Shown: positions 20,228-28,257 of the stretch, one piece after another
Layout: the number at the start of each line of letters is the position of its first letter
Numbering within the stretch: the first letter of the stretch is position 1
Origin: CAWGJC01 sp965276665
GTDB lineage: Bacteria; Pseudomonadota; Alphaproteobacteria; Acetobacterales; Acetobacteraceae
Reading direction: 5' to 3'
NCBI GenBank assembly: GCA_965276665.1
Contig: OZ255620.1
Location: 4,588,001 to 4,652,000 of the forward strand
Length of the DNA stretch: 64,000 nucleotides
The notes under the pieces: model-generated
Seen by the model: the letters and a program-made list of their open reading frames with translations, nothing else
What the model was told of the DNA's origin: nothing
Databases searched by the model: none
Position numbers and translations under genes: made by a program

Positions 20228-20955
20228 CGCTGCGGCCCGCATTCGCTGTCGGTGCATTCGAAATTGTCGCCATAGGGCCCGCAGGGCGGCCCGGCGAGCG
20301 AGGCTTCGCCGGGCACGTTGGGGTCGCCCTGCACGCCGTTCACGATCAGGCAAAACCGCGTCAGCCGCTCCGCCGTCGCGGGGAACACGTCGTGATAGCG
20401 CGCCCAGCCCCAGATATAGAGGCGCAGCCGGCCTTGGCGGATCGCGAGGAGATCGGCGCCGCTCAGGGTGGAGGAGCCACCCATGCCGGTCGCATGCGGC
20501 GCCAGCAGCCCCGCGCTGACATCGGGCGTCTTCGGCATTGTCATGTCGAGGATCGGGTGCAGGATCGGCTTGATCGGGTTGGTATAGATTTCCATGTTGC
20601 GCGTCGGCGTGTTGCCGACATTCTCCCACACCGGATTGACCTGGAAGCGCGAATTGCCCGGATCGTCGGCGCTGACACTGCCGGAGAGGCTGAGGCCGCG
20701 GAACACGACATAGGCGCGCGCGCCGGCGACCGCGCCCTCGCGGCTGATCGCATTGCCCTCGCGCAACGCCGCGAGCTGGTCGGTGAGCGCCTTTTCCTGC
20801 CCGCGCGCGGCATTCAGCAAACCCTGCTGCGTGCGCCATTGCAGGAAGCCGAGCAGCGCCCCGGCGCCGAGCCCCACCAGCAATATCAGCGCAATCAGCG
20901 CGAGCACCGGCCTCTGGCTGAGCGCGCGATCGGGCCGGTCGGAACGCTCCGCCAT
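20224..20955 (-). CDS. membrane-anchored protein of unknown function
   Basis: This 243-residue protein is not recognised. Residues 1-15 are polar and basic, 16-40 form one membrane segment (VLALIALILLVGLGAGALLGFL), and the rest is predicted outside the cytoplasm. The outer part has strand-like stretches (ARAYVVFRGLSLSG, RLRLYIWGWARYHDVFP) and two late Cys pairs in CGPYGDNFECTDSECG, possibly disulphides. It starts three bases before the SDR stop codon begins and overlaps the hydrolase start by four, so it is coupled to both enzymes. Why a catabolic-looking operon holds such a protein is unclear. Confidence 0.7.
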   Translation of the reverse strand: MAERSDRPDRALSQRPVLALIALILLVGLGAGALLGFLQWRTQQGLLNAARGQEKALTDQLAALREGNAISREGAVAGARAYVVFRGLSLSGSVSADDPGNSRFQVNPVWENVGNTPTRNMEIYTNPIKPILHPILDMTMPKTPDVSAGLLAPHATGMGGSSTLSGADLLAIRQGRLRLYIWGWARYHDVFPATAERLTRFCLIVNGVQGDPNVPGEASLAGPPCGPYGDNFECTDSECGPQR

Positions 20956-21705
20956 TCAGCCGCGGCCGACGAAAGGCATCTTCGACGCCATCACGGTGAT
21001 GAATTGCACGTTGGTGTCGAGCGGCCTTGTCGCCATGAACACGATCGCCTCGGCGACGTTCTGCACGTCCATCACCGGCTCGACCATCGTGCTGCCGTTC
21101 GCCTGCGGTACGCCGCGCGCCATTCGCGCCGTCATCGGCGTGCCCGCATTGCCGATATCGATCTGGCTCACCACGATGTCGTGCGGGCGCCCGTCGAGCG
21201 AGAGCGCCTTGGTGAGCCCGGTGATCGCGTGCTTGGTCGCGGTGTAGGGCGCGGACATCGGCCGCGGCGCATGCGCGGAGATCGAGCCGTTGTTGATGAT
21301 GCGCCCGCCCTTGGGGTCCTGCCGCTTCATCACCCGGAACGCCTCGCGGGCGCAGAAGAACGAGCCGTTGAGATTGGCGCCGACCACGCCGAGCCATTGC
21401 GCGTCGGACAATTCGTCGGGCGGGATGGCGGGCGCGCCGCTGCCGGCGTTGTTGAACAGCACGTCGACGCGGCCATGCGCCTCGGCCGCGCGGGCGAACA
21501 ATGCCGCGACGGCGGCCGGATCGGCGACATCGGCCACCACCGGAAGCATCGCGCCGGCGCTGAGCTTCGCGGTTTCCTCGATCGCGTCCTGCCGGCGTCC
21601 GGCGAGCACGACCGCGAACCCGGCCTTTGCCAGCGCGAGCGCCGCCGCCCGGCCGATGCCGCTGCCCGCGCCGGTGACGATGGCGACCTTGGCGTCGCTG
21701 CTCAT
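20956..21705 (-). CDS. SDR family oxidoreductase
   Basis: This 249-residue short-chain dehydrogenase has the cofactor motif TGAGSGIG (residues 11-18), NNAG near residue 90, and the catalytic YTATK near 157 with an upstream Ser in NNGSISA. The Rossmann start VAIVTGAG fits classical SDRs. It oxidises or reduces an alcohol/carbonyl with NAD(P); the Arg in VLAGRRQDA after strand 2 hints at NADP. It leads the minus-strand operon and is divergent from the SMP-30-type lactonase gene, and dehydrogenase plus lactonase often serve one sugar-oxidation route. Confidence 0.92.
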   Translation of the reverse strand: MSSDAKVAIVTGAGSGIGRAAALALAKAGFAVVLAGRRQDAIEETAKLSAGAMLPVVADVADPAAVAALFARAAEAHGRVDVLFNNAGSGAPAIPPDELSDAQWLGVVGANLNGSFFCAREAFRVMKRQDPKGGRIINNGSISAHAPRPMSAPYTATKHAITGLTKALSLDGRPHDIVVSQIDIGNAGTPMTARMARGVPQANGSTMVEPVMDVQNVAEAIVFMATRPLDTNVQFITVMASKMPFVGRG

Positions 21706-21797
21706 GCCCGCTTCTCCCCTTTTATGTCCGGCCGCATTCTGCCGCCTTCATCGGTGATGCGCTATGCTCGCCGCAACAGAATGGAGGAATGCGCATA

Positions 21798-22727
21798 ATG
21801 TGGCAGCCGAGCGAGAGCTATCCGGATCCTGCGGTCGAGATCCTGCAGCCGGAATTCGCCCGCTATCGCGTCGCCAATGCCGCGGTGGAGCGGCTGGCGG
21901 ATGGCTGCCGCTGGTCCGAGGGGCCGGTCTGGTTCGGGGACGGCCGCTACGTGCTGTGGAGCGACATCCCGAACAACCGCATCCTGAAATGGGAGGAGGA
22001 AACCGGCGCGGTCAGCGTGTTCCGCAAACCGAGCGACAATGCCAACGGCAACACGCGCGACCGCCAGGGACGTCTCGTCACCTGCGAGCATGACAGCCGC
22101 CGTGTCACGCGCACCGAGTATGACGGCACGATCACCGTGCTGATGGACCGGTTCGAGGGCAAGCGGCTCAACTCGCCGAACGACGTGGTGGTGAAATCGG
22201 ATGACAGCATCTGGTTCACCGATCCGCCCTTCGGCATCCTGATGGATTACGAGGGCCATGTCGCGCCGGCCGAGCTCGGCACCAACGTCTACCGCATCGA
22301 CGGCGTCACCGGTCGCGCGACGATCGTGGCGGATGACGTGGTGCGGCCGAACGGGCTCTGCTTCTCGCCCGATGAGGGCCGGCTCTACGTCGTGGAGTCG
22401 GGCGCCGAGCCGCGCCGCATCCGCGTGTTCGACGTGGCCGGCGATCGGCTCGCGAACGGGCGCGTGTTCGTCGATGCCGGGCGCGGCTCGCCCGACGGGT
22501 TCCGCTGCGACGTGGCCGGCAATCTCTGGGCCGGCTGGGGCGGCGGCCCCGACCTCAACGGCGTGATGATCTTCAACCCGGCCGGCGAGCCGATCGGCCG
22601 GATCGCCCTGCCTGAACGCGCCGCCAATCTCTGCTTCGGCGGCCGCGACCGCAACCGCCTGTTCATGGCGGCGAGCCGCTCGCTCTACTCGCTCTACGTC
22701 AACACGAAGGGCGCGGTCGGGGGATAG
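21798..22727 (+). CDS. SMP-30/gluconolactonase/LRE family protein
   Basis: This 309-residue protein is a six-bladed beta-propeller of the SMP-30/regucalcin/gluconolactonase family. Visible blade motifs are CRWSEGPVWFGDGRYVLWSD (metal-binding Glu), NGNTRDRQGRLVTCEH, LNSPNDVVVKSDDSIWFTDP (Asn-Asp metal site), PNGLCFSPDEGRLYVVES and SPDGFRCDVAGNLWAG. These keep the usual Glu, Asn, Asn and Asp metal ligands, so lactone hydrolysis is plausible. ATG 21798 is preferred over 21789 because GGAGG at 21783-21787 is ten bases from it but only one base from the other. It is divergent from the SDR operon. Confidence 0.9.
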   Translation: MWQPSESYPDPAVEILQPEFARYRVANAAVERLADGCRWSEGPVWFGDGRYVLWSDIPNNRILKWEEETGAVSVFRKPSDNANGNTRDRQGRLVTCEHDSRRVTRTEYDGTITVLMDRFEGKRLNSPNDVVVKSDDSIWFTDPPFGILMDYEGHVAPAELGTNVYRIDGVTGRATIVADDVVRPNGLCFSPDEGRLYVVESGAEPRRIRVFDVAGDRLANGRVFVDAGRGSPDGFRCDVAGNLWAGWGGGPDLNGVMIFNPAGEPIGRIALPERAANLCFGGRDRNRLFMAASRSLYSLYVNTKGAVGG

Positions 22728-22762
22728 CGGCGCGGCGGGGGAGGGCGCGACCGGCGCCGCTG

Positions 22763-23119
22763 CTAGATCGGTCCGTCATCGTGGGTGATGTCGGGGCGGA
22801 TGGTCAGCTCGTGCAGCGGTTCGCGCCGATGGCGCCCGCCCGCGGCGACCGGGTCGTAGAAGGCAAGCAGCAGGGCGGCCAGCAGCATGCCGGTCGAGCA
22901 GCCGAAGAAGATGGTGTCGAGCGGCTCCTTGTGGAACGCGACGATGCGCAGAACCAGATAGGCGATGCTCAGCGGCAGCGCGGTCGCGGTGACGGCGAGG
23001 GGCGGCCAATGCGCGTTCCGCACCGGCTCATACCCTTCGCGCACCGTGGCCCGGGCGTACGAGGTGACGATGCCGGTCACCGCCGCGGCCAGAAAGCCGA
23101 TCATGACCAAAGCCTGCAT
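22763..23119 (-). CDS. small membrane protein of unknown function
   Basis: This 118-residue protein has three likely membrane segments: residues 2-20 (N-terminal), about 41-62 and about 68-88. The tail is polar with several His and Asp (HRREPLHELTIRPDITHDD). It is not recognised. It converges on the lactonase gene with 35 bases between stops and has no operon partner. Its codon use is typical of the surroundings. Confidence 0.6.
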   Translation of the reverse strand: MQALVMIGFLAAAVTGIVTSYARATVREGYEPVRNAHWPPLAVTATALPLSIAYLVLRIVAFHKEPLDTIFFGCSTGMLLAALLLAFYDPVAAGGRHRREPLHELTIRPDITHDDGPI

Positions 23120-23348
23120 CGTCGCGCGCGTCCCTCCTTTCGGAAGGCAATGCTACCCCATCGCGCTTCCCCACAAGTGGAAACATCGCAGATCTGGGGG
23201 CAGGCGGAGATCCGGGAAGAGGAGTAGTCCGAAAACCCCAACAGCCTGCGCGTGCGCCCGCTCAAGCCGCCGGTGCCTGTGTGAGCGCGGATTGTCCCCC
23301 GAAAGGAGACAGGGCCGCCTTCATGAAACCGCAAAATCCTGGGGAACC

Positions 23349-23386
23349 TGGCTCCCAGAGTAGGACTAGAACCGACGCCCAGCGTC
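23349..23386 (-). pseudogene. 3' half of a tRNA-Asn-like gene (remnant)
   Basis: On the minus strand this reads as the T arm, acceptor strand and CCA of a tRNA. It matches the 3' part of the intact tRNA-Asn at 25442-25517 over about 37 bases with four mismatches, including TAGGACT and TGGCTCCC, then diverges near the anticodon. No 5' half is present. Such a fragment in the same orientation as an intact tRNA is what a past site-specific integration can leave. The rest of the 460-base gap 23120-23580 shows nothing else I can name. Confidence 0.6.
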
Positions 23387-23580
23387 AATGCGGCATGGGG
23401 CACCATGGCAAGGCGGAAAAGCTTGTTGCCCCGGGTGGAGCAGGCGGTATGGCGAGGAGTCGTTCCGCTTAAGCCTGTCCGTTACAGCAGAGTGGATTCT
23501 ACTGCCGGTCACCGTTAGGCCTTTCTCAATTGGGCGTGGATGGCTTCAGATTCAGTTTTTATTCTGCAGCGAAACCGCAC

Positions 23581-23715
23581 ATGCGTGGCCTGTTGCAAAT
23601 CCTCGCGGCGCTGAGCGTGTCCGACTACGCGATCGAGGAATGCGCCACCTATCTACTCGGCGGCATGGCGCTCGAGTTGGCGAAGGCGATCGAGGCCCGG
23701 GCGGAGAAGGAGTGA
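23581..23715 (+). CDS. small protein of unknown function
   Basis: This 44-residue frame reads MRGLLQILAALSVSDYAIEE then a helix LGGMALELAKAIEARAEKE. It looks like two amphipathic helices, and a strong hairpin follows 20 bases after the stop, which supports a real transcript. No clear ribosome-binding site is present; an alternative start at 23530 gives 61 residues. The product is not recognised. It may be a remnant of the integration-prone zone. Confidence 0.35.
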   Translation: MRGLLQILAALSVSDYAIEECATYLLGGMALELAKAIEARAEKE

Positions 23716-23734
23716 CCGGCTGACTGTGATTAGC

Positions 23735-23757
23735 CCGCCCGGCCTCGCGCCGGGCGG
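23735..23757 (+). terminator. GC-rich hairpin after the small gene
   Basis: CCGCCCGGC (23735-23743) and GCCGGGCGG (23749-23757) form a perfect 9-bp stem with a 5-base loop, followed by CTTATG. It lies 20 bases after the stop of the small gene and before the cyclopropane synthase gene. Confidence 0.5.
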
Positions 23758-23866
23758 CTTATGCTTGTCGTTCATAGGATTGACGGTGCCCGGGCGGCTG
23801 CTTGATGGTGGCGATGGCGAATTCATCGGCGCGAAAATCGAGCCTGGTCGTAAGCGGGGCTTTGGA

Positions 23867-25198
23867 ATGATGCAAACCGCTCTGGATGCTCTCCTTCGGC
23901 GCTTCATCACAGCCGGGCGGCTGACGATCCGCTGGCCGAATGGGCGAACGCAGACCTATTCGGGCCCGCCTGGTTCAGGACCGGAGGCGGGGTTGGCCAT
24001 CCTTGATCAACGCACCATTCGGCGGCTCGTACTGAACCCTGAGATGGCGTTCGGAGAGGCGTATATGGACGCCAGTCTGGTGCCACTCGAGTGCGGCATC
24101 GAGGACATCCTTGCCGTCGTGCTGGCCAATCTGAGGGGGAACCCGGACAGTATCCTGGCCGCTCGGCTGCGGCGCATGACTGCCCGCGTTCGCCGCCGCC
24201 TTGATCAGTTCAATGTACCTGGCCGCGCACGGCGCAACGTCGCCCACCATTACGATCTGAACGGCCGGCTCTACAGCCTCTTCCTGGATCGCGACCGACA
24301 ATATTCCTGCGCCTATTTCCCGACCGGCGCCGAGACGCTCGAAGAGGCACAGATGGCGAAAAAGCGCCATATCGCCGCCAAGCTTTGCCTCGACCGTCCC
24401 GATTTGCATGTGCTCGACATCGGCTGCGGTTGGGGCGGTCTGGCGCTCACTCTCGCGAGGGATTACGGCGCGCGGGTCACGGGCATCACTCTGTCGTCCG
24501 AGCAACTGGCCGAGGCAAGATCTCGCGCTGAGGCCGAGGGCTTAGCGCACCGCGTTCAATTCGAGCTACTGGACTACCGTGCCGTCCACGCGAGTTATGA
24601 CCGCATCGTCTCGGTCGGCATGTTCGAGCATGTCGGCGTCAATCACTACCGCAGTTTCTTCAACGTCCTGAGACGGGCGCTCAAGCCCAACGGTGTCGCA
24701 CTCATCCACACCATCGGCCAATGGGATGGCCCGGGGACCAACAATCCATGGATCAACAAGTACATCTTCCCCGGCTCCTATTGCCCAGCGCTCAGTGAGG
24801 TGACGCCGGCGATCGAGCGATCCGGACTCGCGACCACAGACCTCGAGGTGCTCCGACTGCACTATGCCGAGACGCTGCGCCACTGGCGTCGGCGCTTTGC
24901 CGCGAACCGGGACATGATCGGCTCGCTCTATGACGAGCGCTTCTGCCGGATGTTCGAGTTCTATCTGTCGAGCTGCGAGTTGGCATTCCGCTATGGCAGC
25001 CTGACCGTATTCCAATTCCAGCTCTCGCGGGAGCAGAATGCGGTGCCGCTAACCCGCGATTACATCACCTTCGCCGATCACGGCCTTCCCAATCCACCAG
25101 TTGCAGTCGGGAGCGTTCCGGAACGGGTCACCCATGACGCCGCCGAGCACGTGAAGTTGGACAGGTCTCTTCGCACAGGAACATCGTCAGGAAATTGA
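23867..25198 (+). CDS. cyclopropane-fatty-acyl-phospholipid synthase family methyltransferase
   Basis: This 443-residue SAM-dependent enzyme has an N-terminal lipid-binding part (LVLNPEMAFGEAYMDASL), NVAHHYDLNGRLYSLFLD, QYSCAYFPTGAETLEEAQ, the SAM motif VLDIGCGWGG near residue 182, and FEHVGVNHYRSFF, all standard for Cfa-type enzymes that add a methylene across unsaturated acyl chains of membrane phospholipids. ATG 23867 is followed at once by a second ATG; earlier in-frame starts give a non-homologous leader. It lies in the tRNA-rich, integration-prone zone between a tRNA-Asn remnant and the intact tRNA-Asn, so it may be acquired; a second core copy could exist elsewhere. Confidence 0.9.
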   Translation: MMQTALDALLRRFITAGRLTIRWPNGRTQTYSGPPGSGPEAGLAILDQRTIRRLVLNPEMAFGEAYMDASLVPLECGIEDILAVVLANLRGNPDSILAARLRRMTARVRRRLDQFNVPGRARRNVAHHYDLNGRLYSLFLDRDRQYSCAYFPTGAETLEEAQMAKKRHIAAKLCLDRPDLHVLDIGCGWGGLALTLARDYGARVTGITLSSEQLAEARSRAEAEGLAHRVQFELLDYRAVHASYDRIVSVGMFEHVGVNHYRSFFNVLRRALKPNGVALIHTIGQWDGPGTNNPWINKYIFPGSYCPALSEVTPAIERSGLATTDLEVLRLHYAETLRHWRRRFAANRDMIGSLYDERFCRMFEFYLSSCELAFRYGSLTVFQFQLSREQNAVPLTRDYITFADHGLPNPPVAVGSVPERVTHDAAEHVKLDRSLRTGTSSGN

Positions 25199-25342
25199 TA
25201 GGGGCTCCTCGGAAACCCCGTTAGGTGGTCCTGCAAAGGCCTCCAGCCCGGCGGTCGCGCGCGTCGTCTCAGCCCAGTCACCCTTGGTATCGATCAGGAT
25301 TTTGGCGGAGCGGTAGGCGTCGAGGTCGTCCGCCGACTATCC
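25187..25342 (-). pseudogene. remnant of a small alphaproteobacterial gene
   Basis: The minus strand holds an open stretch reading LDAYRSAKILIDTKGDWAET and on to a stop at 25187-25189, preceded in frame by a stop (TAG) and without any start codon. From memory it resembles the small family that reads like YRSAxxLIDxHGxxA. It overlaps the end of the cyclopropane synthase gene. I read it as the tail of a lost gene. The remaining part of 25199-25441 shows no feature. Confidence 0.35.
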
Positions 25343-25441
25343 GAGCGCGATCGAACCATGCAGATTATTGCCCGAACGTTGCCTCAGAGTGGGCAGGGGC
25401 GGTCAATCAGAGCTCCCTAACCACGTAACCCATTGATTTCC

Positions 25442-25517
25442 TGGCTCCCGGAGTAGGACTCGAACCTACGACCCAGCGGTTAACAGCCGCTTGCTCTACC
25501 AACTGAGCTATCCGGGA
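25442..25517 (-). tRNA. tRNA-Asn (GTT)
   Basis: The minus strand folds as a 76-base tRNA with acceptor TCCCGGA pairing with TCCGGGA, D arm GCTCAGTTGGTAGAGC, anticodon arm GCGGCTGTTAACCGC (anticodon GTT), T arm GTAGGTTCGAGTCCTAC, discriminator G and an encoded CCA. All arms are intact. Confidence 0.96.
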
Positions 25518-25630
25518 TCAGGCGGCGGTCCGTATAGCGCCAGCGGCTTCGGCAGCGCAATGCCCGATCAGCACCCCCTGGCCGACGAAGCGGAATCCTG
25601 TATGGTCCGGGCCGCCGCGGCCGCTGCGAA

Positions 25631-25683
25631 GCGAGAGTGGCGGAACGGTGGACGCGCGCGTCGCAAGACGCGGTTTGTCCACT
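25631..25683 (+). pseudogene. 5' half of a tRNA-Leu-like gene (remnant)
   Basis: GCGAGAGTGGCGGAACGGTG followed by GACGCG closely resembles the acceptor and D arm of tRNA-Leu, including the intact copy at 25809. The anticodon region collapses to a stem with a GCAA loop and no variable or T arm follows, so it cannot be a working tRNA. The rest of 25518-25808 shows nothing else. Confidence 0.4.
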
Positions 25684-25808
25684 ACGCGGCCAAATGCCAC
25701 GATGAGTTGAAAAAGCGAATAAATAGAACGGGTTGTGAAGATCTGGATTGCGGCTCCACAGGTGCTCGAAAATGGGCTAGGAGCTACATGGGAGCCAAGC
25801 GGCTCAAT

Positions 25809-25893
25809 GCGGGTGTGGTGGAATTGGTAGACGCGCCGGATTCAAAATCCGGTTCCGCAAGGAGTGTCGGTTCGACCCCGACCACCCGCACCA
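25809..25893 (+). tRNA. tRNA-Leu (CAA)
   Basis: An 85-base tRNA: acceptor GCGGGTG with CACCCGC, D arm with TGGTGGAATTGGTAGACGCG, anticodon arm CCGGATTCAAAATCCGG (anticodon CAA), a long variable arm as expected for Leu, T arm GTCGGTTCGACCCCGAC, discriminator A and an encoded CCA. Confidence 0.96.
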
Positions 25894-25926
25894 TCCTGCA
25901 GGATCGGCAGCCGGTAGGCTGTCGGG

Positions 25927-26532
25927 TTACGGCCTCAAGCCTAGGCTAATTAGCAATTGGCGGACATAGGTCCTGAGTCCGGCTGCGTCGATGGGCCCAT
26001 CTGCCAGCAGCAAGCGGTAAGCAAGCGCTCCCGCCATTTGGTCCTGGATTAAATCCGGATCAGTCGTTCCGCTAACTTCACCGGAAAGGCGCGCCGCCTC
26101 GATCATAGACGTGAACGTGCGTCGACGCGGCAGGATGATCTCAGTCCAATATAGTCGTTTGATACCGGCACCATCAGGGCCGAGCGCCAGCACGTGGCGC
26201 AACAGGTTCCGTGCGAAGGTATCCTCGCCCGCCTTGATCACCTGCTCCTCGAAGAGGTCAAGCACGTCCCCGAACGATCGTTCCGCCCAACCCGGCATCT
26301 CGGCTTCGGATCGTTCTCGCAGGCGGGTGAGAGCCGCAACGATGAGTTCGTCGCGCGATTTCCATCGCCGATAGATCGACGTGCGGCTCACACCCGTGCG
26401 CTTGGAGACCTGGTCGAACGTTGCAGCAGCCAGACCGCCTTCCGCAAAGAGAGCCAGTGCGGTCTCAAGGATGACGTCGTCTACCGCTCGGTCGCGGGGT
26501 CGCCCGCGTGTCGATCCATCAGCGCTTGTCAC
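25927..26532 (-). CDS. TetR/AcrR family transcriptional regulator
   Basis: This 201-residue regulator has an N-terminal TetR HTH: ILETALALFAEGGLAAATFD, then VSKRTGVSRTSIYRRWKSRDEL with the recognition helix (about residues 45-60). The C-terminal ligand domain (TRLRERSEAEMP to the end) resembles the TetR_C group with an ILPRRRTFTSMIE helix. It is divergent from a small membrane protein gene across 57 bases that hold a 12-bp palindrome (26554-26565), the likely operator. By analogy it represses itself and the neighbour in response to a small molecule. Confidence 0.92.
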   Translation of the reverse strand: MTSADGSTRGRPRDRAVDDVILETALALFAEGGLAAATFDQVSKRTGVSRTSIYRRWKSRDELIVAALTRLRERSEAEMPGWAERSFGDVLDLFEEQVIKAGEDTFARNLLRHVLALGPDGAGIKRLYWTEIILPRRRTFTSMIEAARLSGEVSGTTDPDLIQDQMAGALAYRLLLADGPIDAAGLRTYVRQLLISLGLRP

Positions 26533-26553
26533 CCGGGCTTTCCTGATTTACGG

Positions 26554-26565
26554 TACAGGCCTGTA
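26554..26565. promoter_or_regulatory. candidate TetR operator
   Basis: TACAGGCCTGTA is a perfect 12-bp palindrome centred in the 57-base gap between the divergent TetR gene and the membrane protein gene, close to both start codons. Position and symmetry fit an operator; no binding data support it. Confidence 0.5.
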
Positions 26566-26589
26566 TTGTATATAGGTCAGAGTCGAGGC

Positions 26590-27039
26590 ATGGTCATCCC
26601 GGCAGCGATCGGAACAACGGCCCGTGTGCTGGTTGCGGTATATGGCGCGTATGGCGTCCTCAAGTTTACGCTTTTCATGCTCCCATACACCCGGCGCAGA
26701 ACGATGCTCGACAAGGGCTATGCCGGAAAGGCAAGCGCCACCGCCCTTTCAGACAATGTGCTACTCGCATTTGTGGTCATCCTTTCCGTCTTGCTCTTCG
26801 GGCGAGGCGTCGAAGCGACGAGCTTCCTCGGTGGGCTGCTTGTCGGGGCCACCCTGATCCAGCTTTTCTTTCATCGGTTTAATCGAGCTCTTTCCGGTGA
26901 CCGCGCACCCGATAAACCGATTTCGCCGATCAAGATGATGTCCTTCGCTATTCAGGATGCTCCGGCGCGAGCCTGGAAGGAGATGGCCGTCTTCGCCGTG
27001 CTGGTTCTCTGCGCCTTGACCCTGATGGTGAGACATTGA
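26590..27039 (+). CDS. small multi-pass membrane protein under TetR control
   Basis: This 149-residue protein has about four membrane segments: roughly residues 6-25, 55-75 (LLAFVVILSVLLFG), 77-93 and 126-147. A basic loop lies between the first two (YTRRRTMLDKGYAGKAS). It is not recognised as a known transporter family; the size recalls small integral proteins next to TetR genes that respond to toxic compounds. ATG 26590 is used since upstream frame content belongs to the regulator's opposite strand. Confidence 0.65.
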   Translation: MVIPAAIGTTARVLVAVYGAYGVLKFTLFMLPYTRRRTMLDKGYAGKASATALSDNVLLAFVVILSVLLFGRGVEATSFLGGLLVGATLIQLFFHRFNRALSGDRAPDKPISPIKMMSFAIQDAPARAWKEMAVFAVLVLCALTLMVRH

Positions 27040-27183
27040 GGCGGGACCGCCAGCGGCACCACCAATGGCGGCAGTCGACCCGGTTCGCCGGTGGTCTAGG
27101 TGAGCTTCAGGGAAGGATGTCCGGCTCCTGGTCGATCGGGGCCGATCCTAGACGAGATCTGCAACCTCAATCGCGCGCCGCAA

Positions 27184-27214
27184 GGCATGGGGTTCGAATC
27201 CCCCTCTCGCCGGG
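27184..27214 (+). pseudogene. T arm of a tRNA (remnant)
   Basis: GGGGTTCGAATCCCC (27189-27203) is a complete T arm followed by CTCTCGCC, as at the 3' end of tRNA-Ser. No acceptor partner, D arm or anticodon arm is present upstream, so this is a fragment. The rest of 27040-27289 shows nothing else. Confidence 0.4.
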
Positions 27215-27289
27215 CGGATGTCGTAACCGGTTGCGGGACGGCGTGATTTCCGGTTTGATCCCGCCTTCCTTCGACGCAGGAGAGTCCCT

Positions 27290-27865
27290 TTGCCGCCACT
27301 CCGCGCGATCGCGGCGCTGCTCGCCGCCATCGGGCTCGCCGCCTGTGCCACTTCGGCCCAGAAGACCGCCGCAGCTTCGGCACCCGGTGCCGCCCCAGGA
27401 CCCGCTCCAGTGACCCAGACACCGCTGCCTGCGCAGACGATGCAGCCGGCACCGGGGCAACCGGGACCGGCTGTTCACCCCGTTCAGCCCGGCCCGGCGC
27501 TGCCGGTGACCGGTGCGCCAACCCCGGTGGTGGCGGTCATGCCGCCCAGGCCGCCGTCCTATCCCTTGCCCTGGGACGGCAGCTACCAGGGACAATCGAC
27601 GCTGGTGCGGGCCTCCTCGCCGGTCTGCCCGCGCCCGCGCTACGGCGCCATCGAGATCGGCGACAGCACGCTTGTCCTGCCATACACGCCGAACATCCTC
27701 TTCACCACGATGGTGGGGGCGGATGGCAGCATCCACGGTGTCGCCGGCACCACGAAGCTCGACGGCCAGATCGCCAATCACAATCTACGCATGGTGATCA
27801 GCAGTCCGACCTGCGAGACGCGTTACGACGCCTCGTATATCTGGAATCATTCCTGGCCGCCGTGA
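27290..27865 (+). CDS. lipoprotein of unknown function
   Basis: This 191-residue protein begins with a signal peptide and lipobox IGLAAC (Cys19), then a Pro/Ala/Gln-rich linker to about residue 90, then a compact C-terminal domain (about 95-191: LPWDGSYQGQSTLVRASSPV, CPRPRYGAIEIGD...) with Cys residues in SPVCPRP and SPTCETRYD. TTG 27290 is the start, with AGGAGAG a few bases upstream. It should sit in the outer membrane facing the periplasm. Function is not recognised. It precedes another exported protein gene, separated by a 28-bp palindrome. Confidence 0.75.
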   Translation: MPPLRAIAALLAAIGLAACATSAQKTAAASAPGAAPGPAPVTQTPLPAQTMQPAPGQPGPAVHPVQPGPALPVTGAPTPVVAVMPPRPPSYPLPWDGSYQGQSTLVRASSPVCPRPRYGAIEIGDSTLVLPYTPNILFTTMVGADGSIHGVAGTTKLDGQIANHNLRMVISSPTCETRYDASYIWNHSWPP

Positions 27866-27885
27866 ACGGCGCGCCGTTCACGGCG
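27858..27885. repeat. 28-bp perfect palindrome over the lipoprotein stop
   Basis: CGCCGTGAACGGCG is followed directly by its exact reverse complement with no loop, covering the stop codon at 27863-27865. It may act as a terminator or RNA stabiliser between the two exported-protein genes. Confidence 0.7.
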
Positions 27886-27909
27886 TTGGCCAAGCGAGGA
27901 GGCGGTCCG

Positions 27910-28230
27910 ATGCGAAACCTGACGACGACCATCGCCCTGGCCCTGCTGCTTGGCATCGTGTGTGCGGTTGCCTTGACGGGAGCGCCGGCCTTTGCGCAGC
28001 GAGGCGCCACCGCGCAGACGGCCGCCCCGGTTCCGGCGGTGCCCCCGCCGGTCTCGGCGCCCGGTCTCCCCGCCGCACAGACGCCCACCAACCCGCCGGA
28101 GCGGGTCGCGCCGCCCGCCGGCGCCGCGCAGGACCGCCCGGCGCTCTCCGCGCCGCTCACCGGCGGGACCAACGGCTCCCTGGCCGGCAGCGATCAGGTC
28201 AATCCGTCAGTGGGCACCACGAGCCACTGA
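27910..28230 (+). CDS. small exported Pro/Ala-rich protein
   Basis: This 106-residue protein has a signal peptide (MRNLTTTIALALLLGIVCAV then ALTGAPAFAQ, cleavage after AFA) and a mature part of low complexity, rich in Pro, Ala, Thr and Gln. No domain is recognised. GAGGAGG (27895-27901) lies nine bases before ATG 27910. It follows the lipoprotein gene on the same strand. Low-complexity exported proteins of this type are common in the group; function unknown. Confidence 0.65.
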   Translation: MRNLTTTIALALLLGIVCAVALTGAPAFAQRGATAQTAAPVPAVPPPVSAPGLPAAQTPTNPPERVAPPAGAAQDRPALSAPLTGGTNGSLAGSDQVNPSVGTTSH

Positions 28231-28257
28231 CACGCAAAGGCGCGTCTGGGATATGTC

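Noticed and set aside
25491..25949. 152-codon frame over the tRNA-Leu gene
   Set aside because: Reads through a tRNA; the GSARSVGSTPTTRT stretch is the typical false translation of a tRNA 3' end.
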